Source of the DNA: Lyophyllum atratum
Taxonomy: Eukaryota; Basidiomycota; Agaricomycetes; Agaricales; Lyophyllaceae
DNA length: 64,000 bases
Direction of reading: 5' to 3'
Assembly (NCBI GenBank): GCA_014905825.1
Contig: JACGCN010000013.1
Coordinates: forward strand, 62,001 to 126,000
In this document: piece after piece, positions 1 through 12,300 of the stretch
How the letters are laid out: each line of letters opens with the position of its first letter
Numbering within the stretch: the first letter of the stretch is position 1
Program-made: the position numbers and the translations under genes
Notes under the pieces: model-generated
The model's database searches: none
What the model was told of the DNA's origin: nothing
What the model saw: only the letters and a program-made list of their open reading frames with translations

Positions 1-151
1 GTCAGGGAACGTGGTCCGGGCGTGATGGCAACGGCTGAGATGGAAGCATCGGAGCTGTAAAAAACGAAATGATGGGGTTCTGATTCAGTCGCACGGTTCC
101 TTGTACCCTCCCCCCAGCGCACCAGCGCCCCCACATTCCTTTCACCTTACG

Positions 152-2183
152 ATGGGCTTCACCAGCTTCCGCATGGGCCACCTCCACAAGCCCAAGTCCC
201 AAAAAATCACCCCCCGCGCCGCTACCCCCAACCCCAGCTGCGCAACCGGCGGCTTCTACAAGGCCCCCTCCAACGGCGCTACCATCGACTCTCTGCAGCC
301 GCTCTCCATCGAATGGGACACCACATGCCTCGACACGCAAAAGGTCGACATCCACCTCCTCGCCCCATGGTTTAACGGCCCGAACACGGAGATGACCGTC
401 TGGCGCAACATCCCCAACGCCAACGGCAAAACCACGGTCAACATCATGCCAAAATGGTGGAACGCCACCTCCTCCGTCAACGTCCAGCTCACCATCGTCC
501 CCGCCAACTCGCCGCCAGGCATGACCACCCTCCCCGCCGGCCCCGTCATCACCGCCACCTACACCCCGCCCGCCGACGGCCACATCCCCGCCTCCGCCGA
601 CACTTCCAAGCCCGACTCGCCCAACAACCCCATCACGGAGTCGAGCAGCGGCACCACCAAGTCGCTCTCGGGTGGCAAAACCGCCGCAGCCGTCCTCCTC
701 CCCCTCCTCATCGTCGCCCTCGCCCTCTTCCTCTACTTCCGGCACCAGCGCCGCAAGGCCAGCACCAAGTCCAAGCGCTTCTCACAGGCCATCGACAAGC
801 GCATGAGCACCATCTCCACCGACTGGAAGAGCATGTCCGCCGCCGGCGCACAAGCCGCCATCCGCTCCTCCATCGCCGTCAACCGCGACTCCTCCGCCTT
901 TGCCTTCGGCGCGATACGCCCCATGTCCACGGTCGGCGCTGAAATGGAAGGACAGGATGGGAGTGGGCAACAGATGAAGCAGGTGCGCACGGGCACGGGG
1001 GTGGGGCTGCGCAACCCCAACGCCGCCGCCCTCGCCGCCGAACGCGCTTCCCGCGTCTCCCGCGTCTCCTTCGCAGCCGACACGCGCCAGTCCCGTGTAT
1101 CGTTCGCCGACTCCAGGCCCTCGGGCGAGTCCCGCCGCACGCGTGCGTTCCATAGCGCGTATGTCCCGCCGTTGCCGACGAGGGCGGACGTGGTGTCGGC
1201 GGTTAGCGAGTACCCGGATTCGGAGCTGGAGAAGGAGGTGAAGAAGGGGAAGACGGGGAGTCCGACGTTGTCGCCGAGGCAGGCGACGGGCCCTCTGACG
1301 CTTACTCCCGAGGATATACGCGCGAGGATCCAGGGACGCGGTGCCATGACCGCCGAAGCGAAGAGGGCGCAGGAGGAGGAGTACGATGAGGTCATGCCCG
1401 CTTTGAGCAGTAAGTCCCATCTCCAACTTCTCATCTATCTTTCTTCACACATTTCTTGTTCTTCCAGTGATGCGCACCGGCCTCGAACCCACCACCCCCA
1501 GCGCAACCACCACCTCCTTCTCCATCCCCCTCCCCGCCCCCTCCCAACTGTCCACCACCGACGAATACCTCTTCACCCCCCTCCCCACCCCCCCACAACC
1601 CACGCACCCCTCCCCCATCTCCCCATCCTACACCCCCACCTCCTTCACGGGCGCGACCTACGCCCCCACCCTCCCGTCCCCCATCAACACCTCCGCCCCG
1701 TTCACACCCTCCGCGTACGCATATAATCAGGCGCAGTCTCAGCCGCCGACGCCTGCTACGCCGTCTATGGCGCTGTCACCGGACGATATGCTCCGCGCGT
1801 ACGCTGAACGCAAGGCCGCCGCTGCTGCTGCCTCGGAAGGTGCCCCCTCGTCGTATGCGCAGAGCTCGCCGAGAGTGAAAGGCCGCAAGCTAAGTCTGCG
1901 CCAGAGCTTTGGGATTAAAGGCCTCGGCGGTGGGGGGAAGCTAGGAGGGGAGAGGGTTGGGAGTCCGGCGTTGGATAAGGGTGCGATAAGCTATCCCATG
2001 CCTGCTCCTTCCTCCTCCTCTTCTGCGCAGGGGGGGATGGCGGGTGTCGGGGCAAGGAGTGCAGGGATGGCGGGTGTGGGTGTGGGGGCAGGAGCGGGGA
2101 TGGGAATGGGAGGGGGGGCGCAGTATGCGATTGGGGAGGATGAGGATGAGGATGTGGATTATGAGAGTGCGTATGTTGTTTAA
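152..2183 (+). CDS. Single-pass membrane protein with long Ser-rich cytoplasmic tail
   Basis: Two exons, 152-1409 and 1468-2183, joined in phase across a 58 bp intron (GTAAGT..CCAG), give about 657 aa. After a short lead, residues 30-150 form one compact extracellular-type domain with WDTTCLD and PKWWNATSS and a likely N-glycosylation site. A Ser/Thr linker follows, then a clear membrane helix near residue 180 (AAAVLLPLLIVALALFLYF) and a basic stop-transfer RHQRRK. The rest is low-complexity Ser/Pro/Gly/Ala, probably cytoplasmic. Many Agaricomycetes have such proteins of unknown role; a wall or sensor function is only inference. The ATG at 152 gives no signal peptide, although the topology needs one. 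The frame stays open upstream to at least position 53, so a 5' exon may lie outside the window or the start may be damaged. Confidence 0.7.
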
Positions 2184-3140
2184 GGGGGTTCTTTCTTTCA
2201 CCACACGCGCTGGAGGGGGAACTGTATGTTTTATCTTATGCTGGTGGGTGTCATCCGACCCCGCTACGCTCGACGCTCTTTTATGACTTTCATCGATGAT
2301 GCCGGCTCCATCCTGTCCCGTTTCGTCCCATACCGATTTTACTCCCTACTACCCAGACCAGACCCCCGATCTTTTTTTTATCTATTTATGGATTGATATC
2401 GTTGTACCATTTTACCACTTGTGCGGTCTATTTTTACCTTTATCTCTATCTCTGGCCCCTCCCCCTGCCCATCCCCTCGCTTGTCCCATTCTGACGTTTT
2501 GGGGAGGGTATGACTTTTATTACCTATTATACCTTATACGGATATCCTGATCCTGTGCTTCGCTCGAGGCCGCTCCGACGTCCTCCTCTTGCCCTACCAT
2601 GCCTTTCCGCGCCTGGTGCCACTGTTTTAGTATCGCTCACCCTTCCCCAACCCATTCCCGCCGCGCGTGCACTTCCTGTTCGTGCGAGTTCATATTTATA
2701 CCCACCCTTGCGTTTCGATTTTTATTTTTATTTTGGTCCTCATGCGACGTTCGTGGTTGGTGATTCAGAATGAAATTAATGTGTGGAGGATTATGTGGAG
2801 CTCGAGTGGGTGGGGTTGGGGACGGTGAATGTGCTGTGCTGTGGTATGTGTACGCCGATGGGGTCTGCGCTCATGGACTGTTTGCGCGATGAAGGACTGC
2901 GTAAGATGCTAGTATACTTGACGGAACTTATGACCTGACTTAAATGTGGGCTATTCATTGCCGATATGGCGATACAAGCACTTCCCCAAGCGCGGACCCT
3001 TGCAAGGCATGTCATAAGCTACTTCCCGGCAGGGGGTACTCTTCCACACAAGGTACCTATAAATCATAGTCGTCAAGCACTACGCCCTTACAAAACACAA
3101 GTTACAAACGAATAACTTTGGGAAACCCCCTTCTTCCCAT
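2184..3140. other. Intergenic, no gene seen
   Basis: Pyrimidine-rich on the plus strand just after the membrane protein gene, then AT-richer. Short open frames have no splice partners and no recognisable sequence. It separates the convergent ends of the membrane protein gene and the hydrophobin pseudogene. Confidence 0.6.
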
Positions 3141-3706
3141 TCACTGATTTCGAGGGCACATTCGGAGGCCAATGTTGATGGAAGTGCACCCAACAGCGAC
3201 GACGCCGTGCTATAGAAGAGAAGTTGAATGAGCCAGATATACAGACCAGCCGGAGACAACTTACGAATTCGTTGTTGGAGTAGCAGACGGGCTGGGCGGT
3301 GCCAGCGCCTCCCGCGCCAATCCCGAGAACGTCGATGGGGGTGCAGGTTATACCGATGGGGACGGCGACGCCCTGAATGACGATGCCGAGGAGATCGAGG
3401 AGAGCAGCGACGGCAGATGAGTCGGACTGGGGCACGCGAACTCAGGAATCGTGCCAATAATCTGGATCGGGTCCCGGACGTACCGACTGGACGCTGTTGC
3501 AGCATTGCAGGCCGCCAGTGTTGCACTGACTACATAGCGGGGATGGTCGTCGTCGGCTGGGGCTATTGTGAAACAATGTGAGCAGCTATATCTCAAGCTT
3601 CAACCAAAATAGTACGTACCGGGGGGATGACGGTGGTAGTGGGGTTCGTGGCGGCAGCAAGGAGAGTACACGCAAGCATCGCTATGATGGAGAGACGAGA
3701 GAATAT
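3141..3706 (-). pseudogene. Class I hydrophobin pseudogene
   Basis: Four exons match the intact hydrophobin at 5604-6143 in order and splice phase: 3679-3620, 3562-3484, 3426-3265 and 3209-3141. Hydrophobins are secreted amphipathic proteins that coat aerial hyphae, with eight ordered cysteines. This copy has four lesions. The codon where the signal peptide should start is ATA (3706-3704), with the next in-frame ATG nine codons on. Exon 2 is 79 nt, one base out of frame, so PQPTTTIPAM runs into TAG while the SQC..LQCC motif lies in the next frame. In exon 3 two conserved cysteines are Gly (GGAGTAQ) and Tyr (PVCYSN). The end runs a few codons past the usual stop. Splice sites are intact, so decay is recent, or one indel is an assembly error. 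Confidence 0.85.
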
Positions 3707-5531
3707 GTTTGTAGAAGAGACGATTGGTTAGACGAGTTGCTGAGGCTGTTCGACTGAAGAAAAGCGGGATTGGAGGGTGAGCTTTTGGAACCTGAAGTTG
3801 GTCAGTGCGTTGTCCTTTTCTCTGTCCGCGGATGAGAAAAGTAAGATGATTTTTCGTGAGGTGGTCGCCTTAGAATGTGCAATGCACACGGCCATCGATC
3901 CATTGGGGTATTATCCTGGCAGGAGTGGATGTCGGTGTGTTAGAATTTCGTTGATTTCGATGCATAGCTGCTTATGCAGAGGTGGATTCGACATAGTACT
4001 CGACGTGATGTAAGTTCTGGATTCCGTCACCGTAGGCAGATAGGTCCTAACCGATTGCTCGCACGAATGACACGCTCTCTCAAAACATAACGAAACAAAA
4101 TATGTCAGTTATGCATCATATGGTTGTCTAAATCACCCTTTCGTTCGGTGACCCGCGGGTTTGGAATCTGGATTCGAGGCATGGTGCCATGTAACGGACT
4201 GTAACGGACCTGCTTCCCGCCGAGTGCTGCTGAGTGTCAGCTCGTGAAATTCGGACCCATGCTAGTAGTCGCGGCAAAGACCATTCTGAAGACGCATCTT
4301 ATCAGAGCATAGGAAAGCTGATTCGACCGTAAAGATGTAGTGGGTTGGACAAGGGTTGGCATGAACCAAGATCGGAAGCGACGCGTCATCCAGCTTGTCA
4401 ATATTTGTATCGGAAGTCTTCGGCCAGTTCCCGCTTGACCGTGGACTTCGACGTCGGTTCCGAATCTTTTCGAAATCAACTCCAGCCACCAAGTGGGCGG
4501 CTGCCACAGGGCCCGGTGTCGATGAAGAGTGAGTTCCTTGCAACAAATGCTTGCTTTTCAGTTCCAGTCATCCAATTGACTGACCCTCGTGCCAGCATGA
4601 TATGTACTTCGACGGTCGACCACGCTTAGCTCACCCCTTCTTCGCCGCAGGTCACGCACTGGCATAACGTCATAACGGAGCAGCCATCGCGTCTCTGGGC
4701 ATTCGCTTTCGGCTCAGGCACATCGTCTGTCTTCTATCTTATGGGTGGTAGGTATTGTATGATTGATATCGTCCGAAATAGCTCTTTCGTTTCTCCGGTA
4801 TGTTGTTTTCCGCTGGTTTTAATGGACCTTACGTCGGTCTGTGACGAGATGGCTTGATGGTGAGAGCGTTAAGTCTCATGTTTAGTCTTCTTGCCGCCCT
4901 TCGTCCGCAGACATCGCCTTCGTCTGCTGAGACCATCTATCTCAGGTCTACGTTCGATACAACCCCGGAACCCGGGATCCCACATGCTCTCATAATTAAA
5001 TTGCCACAGTGATCGAAAATTCCTCACGCATGTCAGATGCGCCTCGTATCTCGAGCTTAACAGCCCGGTAGATTGGAGCTGTCATGTACATAGCTGTTCA
5101 TGTCTGTGCAGGGCAATGCAGGTATGTTCCCATCCGCCGTTCAGTGACGTGTGCGCTCGTCATAAGTTGTTCTTGTCATCGAACGTCAAGAGAATGAACA
5201 GAACCGGCCTTGAATGGTCTCTCCCTTCATTGGGATTTGGAAGGCGGTGATCATCACCAAACGCCTCGGACGATGTCATAGTTTGACAGCTTTTCTTGTG
5301 GAGTGAGAGCTGATGTTGATTGACCGGACCTCCGAATTATACTTGCGTGTGCGTCACTTCTTGTCTCCTTGTAAAATCTTCCGTGAACATCTTGACAGAA
5401 GAAAGATCACGCCTGCGAACTCACATGCAGCCATTAAGCCCGAATGACGTTCAGTATGTACTTGCGACCCTTCTCATCACGATAAATCTCTTCTTGGCTG
5501 CATACGTAGGACACTCACACCAGCTTGCGAG
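3707..5531. other. Intergenic between divergent hydrophobin copies
   Basis: About 1.8 kb between the head of the hydrophobin pseudogene (minus) and the intact hydrophobin (plus). No frame has coding character or splice partners. The last few hundred bases form the promoter of the intact copy. Confidence 0.5.
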
Positions 5532-5537
5532 TATAAA
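5532..5537 (+). promoter_or_regulatory. TATA box of hydrophobin gene
   Basis: TATAAA in the context GAGTATAAATAC, 72 bp before the hydrophobin ATG. This spacing is usual for strongly expressed basidiomycete genes. No equivalent box precedes the decayed copy. Confidence 0.6.
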
Positions 5538-5603
5538 TACTGTCTCAAATCACCACACTTCCCCAGTCGATCTCCCTCGTCTAACAACATCACTAAGACA
5601 GCA

Positions 5604-6143
5604 ATGCCCTCCCGCATTTTGTCTCTCGTCGCGTTCCTCGCCTTTACTTTTCTTGCGGCCGCCACCAAGCCCACAACCACAGTAACGACGACGGTATGTG
5701 CACCGTATCCGTGATACGATTCCGAAGAGACCTGACCCCGCGTAATTTAACCAGCCTCAGCCGACGGGAACACAGCCCGCCAGCCAATGCAGCACCGAAA
5801 ACCTCCAGTGCTGCGAGACCATCCAATACGTACGTCCCCTCTGCTCCCGCGTTCTGTCTCTAATGAGCCAACTTTCTTAGTCCGACTCAAGCGCCATCGC
5901 GCCCCTTCTGTACGCGCTAAACATCGTCATCGAGGGTGTTGCAACACCTATCGGCATCACTTGCACGCCGATCAACGTCCTCGGCATAGGCTCTGGCGGC
6001 GCCTGCACAGCGCATCCCGTGTGCTGCCAGAACAACGACTTCGTAAGTGGACACTTGTCTTTCTGGGCCTTGATCGTGTGCTCAAATTAATCTAGCATGG
6101 CATTGTTGCGATCGCGTGCGTCCCGATCAACGTCACGCTCTAA
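5604..6143 (+). CDS. Class I hydrophobin
   Basis: Four exons (5604-5693, 5755-5829, 5881-6042, 6096-6143) join in phase to a 124 aa secreted protein. The signal peptide is MPSRILSLVAFLAFTFLAAA. The mature part holds eight cysteines spaced C-X6-CC-X32-C-X13-C-X5-CC-X12-C, which fits class I hydrophobins. The wide hydrophobic loop includes GVATPIGITCTPINVLGIG. Such proteins self-assemble into rodlet films on hyphae, spores and fruit bodies. Every intron has GT..AG ends and is 51-61 bp. A TATA box lies 72 bp upstream. The decayed copy at 3.1-3.7 kb in the opposite orientation shows a local inverted duplication. Confidence 0.95.
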
Positions 6144-7094
6144 GACTTGAAGATTGGTGCAGGTCTGCTCAGAATGGTGAATTAAGTCGGACAATTAGTT
6201 CTCTTATGTCTTTCCTCCTTCGGCACCTCTTGGTTAATTCTGTGACGAATATATGGGAATTATGGTGATCATGGTACCTGCAGCCAGTCACTTAACACTC
6301 TCCAGGGGCGACGTACGAGGAACGCGTTCCACGATATGCCGATTATGAACATTCAAAGCGTAGGATATCCTTGGTAGCCTCGATGATTTATATCGCCGGG
6401 AGGAAATTGTCTTCTCCACTGAACCTTTCTAAGGCTTGACTTTTCCTAGCGGAAGACAAGATATCAGCACGTTAGTCACTTTATTACTGTCCGTTTTTTC
6501 GCACTGTTGTATATCTTGCTGTCTCTAGACCTAGTATGATGAACATCTATTCGAAGCTGCAAAGCGCTTAGTGTACCCATCGAGTCATCCAGCAATATGT
6601 CGGGGCAGGGAAATCCATGGGTGTGATATCTATTCCTTCGTTATACATGTAACCATGACCGGAAAAAAAAACTGGGAAAGGGTCGCGTCTACCATTCTGC
6701 ACATCACAAGTTACATAGACAGAACACTTACGTATCTTCACCAGTTATTGGTGTACATATCGCTTATACTGGCCCTGTCGATACCGTTCCTCGCTTCTTC
6801 ACCCCCGATTCTGATGTCTTCATCGCCGGAGAACGTAGAATTATTCTATGCTCGTATGATATCACTGCCAAACTGCGCGCTGAAAGACACATTCATCGTA
6901 GGTTACTTGAATAATGGAAAAGGTAACTTGACTTATAACAGTCGGTTGAGATGGGAGTACAATTGCGAGGGAAGAGAGAAGAAATTTAATTTTGACGTTG
7001 AATATGTGTAGAATCGTACAATTAGAGATACTCTGTTTTTGTTTATAGCTGGGGATTACACCTACGTCTCCGTGAATTACTTCCCGAACCCTGT
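6144..7094. other. Intergenic, no gene seen
   Basis: AT-rich spacer between the hydrophobin and the convergent Gly/Asn-rich gene. The plus-strand open frame 6571-7011 has no introns, family motif or coding-like composition, and I do not call it. Confidence 0.5.
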
Positions 7095-7621
7095 TCACCA
7101 CTTTCTAGACCACGACCAATCATCTCCGCCATTACCGCCATTACCACCATTACCGCCGTTGCCGCCATTTCCGCCGCCATTCCAGCCACCATTCCAGACA
7201 CCATCATTCCAGTCGCCGTCATTCCAGTCTCCATTGTTCCAACCGCCGTTACCACCATTACCACCATTGCCACCATTCCCGCCATTACCACCCCCGCCAT
7301 TGTTCCAACCGCCGCTATTCCAACCACCATTTCCGCCATTGCCGCCGTTTCCCCCATTACCTCCGTTGCCACCTCCACTACCATTTCCTCCATTTCCACC
7401 ATCACCCCCATCTCCACCATCACCACCGCCACCATTCCAAGAGGTTCCCCTGACCTAAGGCGCAAGGTAGTTGGTAAACCATGAAGTTGAACAACGAAAA
7501 GGCAACATACCTCAATGTCATTCATCCGTGCGAGTTCAGAGCCATGACCATTAGGTGCTGCAATGGGGCTGGCGATGGCGAAGCCGAGGAATGCTGACAC
7601 GACGAAGATTTGGAACTTCAT
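7095..7621 (-). CDS. Secreted Gly/Asn-rich repeat protein
   Basis: Two exons, 7621-7511 and 7454-7095, spliced GAG|GTATGT..TTAG|GTC, give 156 aa. Residues 1-21 are a signal peptide (MKFQIFVVSAFLGFAIASP). A short linker leads to about 110 residues of GGN/GGD triplets (GGNGGNGGNGG), broken by GGWN, GDWND and GVWNGG units, ending in DDWSWSRKW. The composition suggests a disordered or polyglycine-helix wall, adhesive or ice-interacting protein, but I cannot name a family. Exon 1 is ordinary coding sequence and only exon 2 is repetitive, so the repeat probably expanded inside an older secreted protein. A minus-strand TATAAG lies about 130 bp upstream. Confidence 0.75.
7120..7440. repeat. GGN-coding tandem microrepeat
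   Basis: A 320 bp tract of imperfect 6-9 bp units (plus-strand ATTACCGCC and CCACCATT variants) encoding the Gly/Asn repeats on the minus strand. The plus strand reads as a false Pro/Phe-rich frame. Such tracts are prone to copy-number change. Confidence 0.8.
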
Positions 7622-8471
7622 TTTGTACGAGAGTTCTGAGCGTTATGAAAGAGATTGCGATGTAGGTTGTTTATGAACGATGAGTAGATGAGTGGGTGGG
7701 TCTCCGGAAGGTGTGGAGATGCTAGAACGGGTGTCGAGAGGGCCCTCTTATAGACGTAGGAAAGGGGTTCAGAGCGTCGAGGACGACCAGGTGGGTCATC
7801 GAAAAGAGGAGGCCGCCGTATATCATGCGCAGTGAAGCACTCTTCGAGAGGGGGTTCTGCTGACGATAGGGTTGATTGTTGGGCTTTAAGGCGTGTAAAG
7901 TAGCCTGGGGCCTTCATAGAGTGCTACACGTGGAGGTCCTTCAACTCGTGTCTCAGTTAAACATACATCCAGTGCTTCAACGCACTCATCCGTCAAGAAT
8001 GGCAAAGCAAATTAAGACACAAAATTCCTTTCGCATCTTGGCCGCATCAGTCCGACGCGTCAACTACTTGCAATGGTTAGTGAAGAATATGGTGTGTGTC
8101 TCCTAGTTATTTTTACCTTAGACATAGCCCACATGTATTATTGACCCACTATACCTAAAATTTCGTCGATATGAGGCGAGGATCATCGAGGACGTCGTTC
8201 ATTGTGTTTAGGGGCTGAGAGGGCAGTGTTTAGCATGAATCATAGCTCCACTGACCCACTTACTTTCTTGAACGAATCCACCTCCTCCTCTTTTACAGTT
8301 TTCATAGGATCCGGATGAGTATGTGCCCCTTTCCTGGCAGACATCTCACTGGCCCTACTTCGTGGTTTGACTCGTAGCTTCCTTTCCGTCGGTGTGTGAG
8401 TGAGGCTTCCAGCCTGCCTTGTGAGCCGCAATGTAAACAAAGCCAAATACTGTGAGCATTCTCTTCGGACT
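7622..8471. other. Spacer up to the PMS1 pseudogene edge
   Basis: The first 200 bases are the promoter of the Gly/Asn-rich gene. The remainder up to about 8471 has no convincing gene. PMS1 homology begins abruptly at about 8472, marking one breakpoint of the duplication. Confidence 0.5.
7747..7752 (-). promoter_or_regulatory. Possible TATA box of Gly/Asn-rich gene
   Basis: Minus-strand TATAAG, roughly 125 bp before the ATG at 7621. Spacing is plausible; no other support. Confidence 0.35.
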
Positions 8472-9137
8472 CGACCGACCTAAAGAGCTTCTGCGATGCG
8501 ATGCTGGTCGTCTGCTGAAGCGTCTCAAAGTTATACTTCTCATCCGCAGCATGCTGATCGACGATGAACAAATCATCCATGACGGTCTCCTTACGCTCCT
8601 CGTTGCCATCGCCATCGCTGTCCCCACCTCTGACTGCCTTACGTCCCGCGTCACGATAAAACCGAGGTTGAACTGCCCGATGATATCCATAGCCGCAAAA
8701 TCCTTCTTATCAATGACACGCGCAAGAGCATCAACAGCCCTCTCGTTGTTCTCCGCATTTGATACACCCGCGTCGGACGGCACACGGGGGAGGGAGCCAA
8801 CCTCCGCCTCCCTCTCCGTGTCGAACGATGATGCGATTTCCTTGCGCAGCCGACCCCAGGTCTCTGAGATCCTGTTGACATCGAATCGGAGCGTGACGTC
8901 CCCATGTCCGTGGTCCGAGTTGCGGATGACCTCTGGGCGAGAGACGGGTTCGTCAGATCGCAGAGACGAAGACGTATCTTCGAACACGGGGGTGATACTC
9001 GAATCGTCGAGCTCATCATCAGACGTGAGGTCGATAGCTTTCGACGACGACTGCCCGAAATCCTCCTCGTCAGCGGGCGTCAAAGACCTAACGACCTGTC
9101 GTCTGGTTCCATCAGGCCGTTTCCGTAAAAGTTCATC

Positions 9138-9145
9138 CTCCGCAC
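9138..9145 (+). repeat. hAT target-site duplication, left
   Basis: CTCCGCAC, repeated exactly at 13660-13667. The intact PMS1 gene has a single CTCCGCAA at the matching place (near 37638), the unoccupied site. Confidence 0.95.
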
Positions 9146-9161
9146 TAGGGCTGCACACCGT

Positions 9162-9305
9162 CCGTAATACGGTGACGGCCGTCAAAAGTACGGCATGATA
9201 CGGTGTACGGCTTACCGTATACCGTCCGTTTTCAGCTGACTGAGGAGGCTGACGGTACGGTACGGTGACGGACACGGCCGTAATCCGGCAATACGGAGAC
9301 ACGGT
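9162..9305. repeat. Left subterminal ACGG/CCGT cluster of hAT
   Basis: Dense TACGG, ACGGTACGG and CCGTAT words on both strands just inside the left inverted repeat. A matching cluster lies at 13488-13643. hAT transposases usually bind short subterminal repeats of this kind; binding here is inferred. Confidence 0.7.
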
Positions 9306-9345
9306 ATAGTTTTACTGACAATATCAACATAGACTATGTGGTATG

Positions 9346-12300
9346 CTAGATTAGCTTGGTATAAGGTAGACGCATTGCCGCAACACTCTGTGCGCGAGCG
9401 ACATGAAGCTTTTTCTTCACCAACATGAGAATCCGAATAGTGTCTGGATGTAAACTTGCACGGCGCAAGGATATCGTGTCACGGCCACCTGAAAAAACCC
9501 GCTCCACTGCAACAGCTGATCCTGTAAATATGCTCTCGTGAGAGGAGGCAAGATAAAAGAAGCATAATTACCCACCTGGAATCGAGAGGATGTCACGAGC
9601 AAGGCAGAACAAGTTTGGAAATTGAGCACGACGACCGAGCCACCAATGTATGGGGTTACACTGCTCGAAGTCCTCATGCTCCTGGGTGAGTTTAAAATAC
9701 TCCTCCAATTCATTACCGACAATCTTAGTCTTGCGTTTGTAGCGAGCAGTGAAGTTCTTCTGGGGGGAGTGTGAAGGTGATGCTGACGAGACAGCCGCAG
9801 GTGCGGCAGATGGCGTCAAGGTAGCTGTATGCTTATCTGCGTAATGGGCTTGGAAGTACATCTTGAGGTCGGTTTTGGAGTGTTCGAGGTACTCGGTTAG
9901 TGTCTCGTCATCAGCATAGTCTTCTTTCAATCCTTCGTATGAGATCCGGGGATCAAGCACTGTATTGAAGAAGTCAATAGTGTGAAGCGGAAGCTGACGA
10001 ATGCTCAGAGCTGTATTGATGTACTCACATGCAGCCCACGTGTAGAAAGGAGACTCATCGTACTTATAGTAATAGTCACTCAGTTTACGGTGAGCATCCG
10101 TGAGGCCGTCTTTTATTCGAGGTGAAATGGTATCCGGGAGTTTACGGAGAATCGCCTTGAGATCATCTTGGAGCCCTCGAAAGATCGCGTGAGTCGTCGA
10201 GAGCATAGGAGTTCTGGTCGCGGACATCTGTGTAGTTGCGGAGCGGAATGACTTCAACCACTCTGTAACGAGAGTAATTGACTCCCAGTCCGTGTCGGAG
10301 AGCTCATGAGTGCGAAGCTCCTTGTTTCTTGAGACAAACGCATCGATTGGATCACGGTAATCAAGCGCGCGACCTGGACAAAGACTTAGTGACTAAATTC
10401 TCGACATAGGAGAGCACTTACGAAGCATTTGGTGAGTAGACGACCAGCGGGTTCTCATGTCAAGAATGAGCATGAGTGCCGTGCTCTTGTCATCGTCGTC
10501 CTTCTCAAGCATCATTGCAACCTCCTTGTACCATGCTTGTCGACGTTGAGGACTCGAGCGAACCGCTCGAACGATTGCACGGAGCTGAGAAAATCAAACT
10601 TAGTATTTGGTATAGCCATATGCGAGAAAGAAAGGTACTTTACCTTCCCGACTGCTGTCAGCACTTCGTTTACAGCCGCGCCGTCAATGAGTCCTTGATC
10701 TTCATCCGCTGGGTCATCAGCTTGCAGGGCGGTGTCCTTGTCTGTTTCGCGGCTAAGGGAAAGGCTGACATCTTCTTGATAGTTTCCGCTGCGAGATGAA
10801 GCCTTCTTCTTCTCGGCCTTGGAGATCGCGCCGATTCCTTCGAGAAGCTGTGATTGTTCAAGTTAGTAATAGTCAATCAAATATAAACGTGCTTACCTTG
10901 AGCGCGGCAAGATGGATAGTGTGCGGCATGCACCGCAAGCGAGCATCAGTTGCGGAAAAGTAGATGCCATTCTCATGACAGCGACGCTCGATGCTTGCGA
11001 CCAAAGTGTCATTGTTTGAAGCATTATCCATTACAAAAGCCATAACCTACGACAGACTCATCATGAGAGAAGATATATGTTTAATGTCTTCGAGACTCAC
11101 CCGTCCGATAAGACCATAAAGCTTCATTGTTTCCCAGACAGCCTCGGCCATGTTTTCACCCGAATGTTCACCAATAAGCTCGCGAAAATCAATCAAGAGT
11201 TCCACTGGAGGAAAAATCAGTCAAGCTCTCGTATATTCACCAAATTGAAAAGGAATATATACCAAGCTCCCCTTCATTGTCAATATAATGGGCAACGATA
11301 GCAAGGAATGCATGCTGGTTGCTTGAGGTCCAGGCATCGAGTGACAAGGTAACCTTCCCCTCAAGCTCCTATGACTGTTGTTAGGTCGCATCACGTTCGA
11401 ACAAAGTCTATACTAACGTCAAAGATTCGTCGAGTATCCTCGACGACACTTTCACCCATCTTCATCACTCGCCTCTTGATACCGTTACGCCCTGGGAGTG
11501 AGATCGAGGGCGCTGGATGGTGTGCGTAATTCATCATATTGATGAACTCTGGCTTCTCAACTTCATCGAACGGCTGATCACAAGCCACAATCCATTCAGT
11601 CAGAAGACGCTCGAATTTTTCCTGATCCCATAAACCCTGTAGTACGAGTTGAGTATGACTATAAGCTTGCCGTGGAGGTCCCGAAGCTCACCGCAGCTTG
11701 AGCTTGTTGCTTTTGGAAAGCGTCCTTGATGTTCGCTGATGCCGTCTCAAGCCGTTGTAGGTATTCAGCTTCAGACTTGGGATCGAGGGTTACCTTGCCC
11801 GACGCAATCTCGATCTCCCTCGGAGTCGGAGGCTCGAGCCGACTTTTGAGAATGAGGTAGAGGCGGTCCATTTGCGGGAATTGTTTAATGTGACCAACGA
11901 GTCCTGTAATTGTGTTAACAATACCGAAGGGGAGTCATACGAAAGCTTACCATTGAGATTGCCTTTCATGGCTTTTGTGACTACCAATGTCTTCCGGTTG
12001 CCGTGGTAGCACTTGTAAAACTTTGTCCCCGGTTCACCCGCGTTTCCGTACGTGTCATGCGCGACCTGCTCGTAGAATAGATATATAGGGTTACGTTGCT
12101 GGAAGATCTTTTAGAGATGCGATACTATATAGGTAGTTCGGACACATACCTTGTCCTTGGATGGCTTGTGGATATCCGATGTAGAAGACTGCGGTGTTGG
12201 TGTCGTTCCGGTATCCGTTGTTTTCAGGGCCTTCTTGGACTGTCGTGCTTCTTTTGTCGTGTCCGCAGCCTTGGCCTTCTTGCGAGTTGCTGGCTTCTTC

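Noticed and set aside
2..745. Long minus-strand frame opposite the first gene
   Set aside because: Gly/Val/Asp-rich shadow of GC-rich coding sequence. The plus strand has the membrane helix and the in-phase intron.
7039..7458. Plus-strand Pro/Phe/Leu-rich open frame
   Set aside because: It is the antisense of the GGN-coding repeat. The minus strand has the signal peptide exon, correct splice signals and a stop in the right place.
8452..9198. Plus-strand open frame over the PMS1 copy
   Set aside because: Antisense of PMS1 homology; the same shadow appears opposite the intact gene at 37061-37570.
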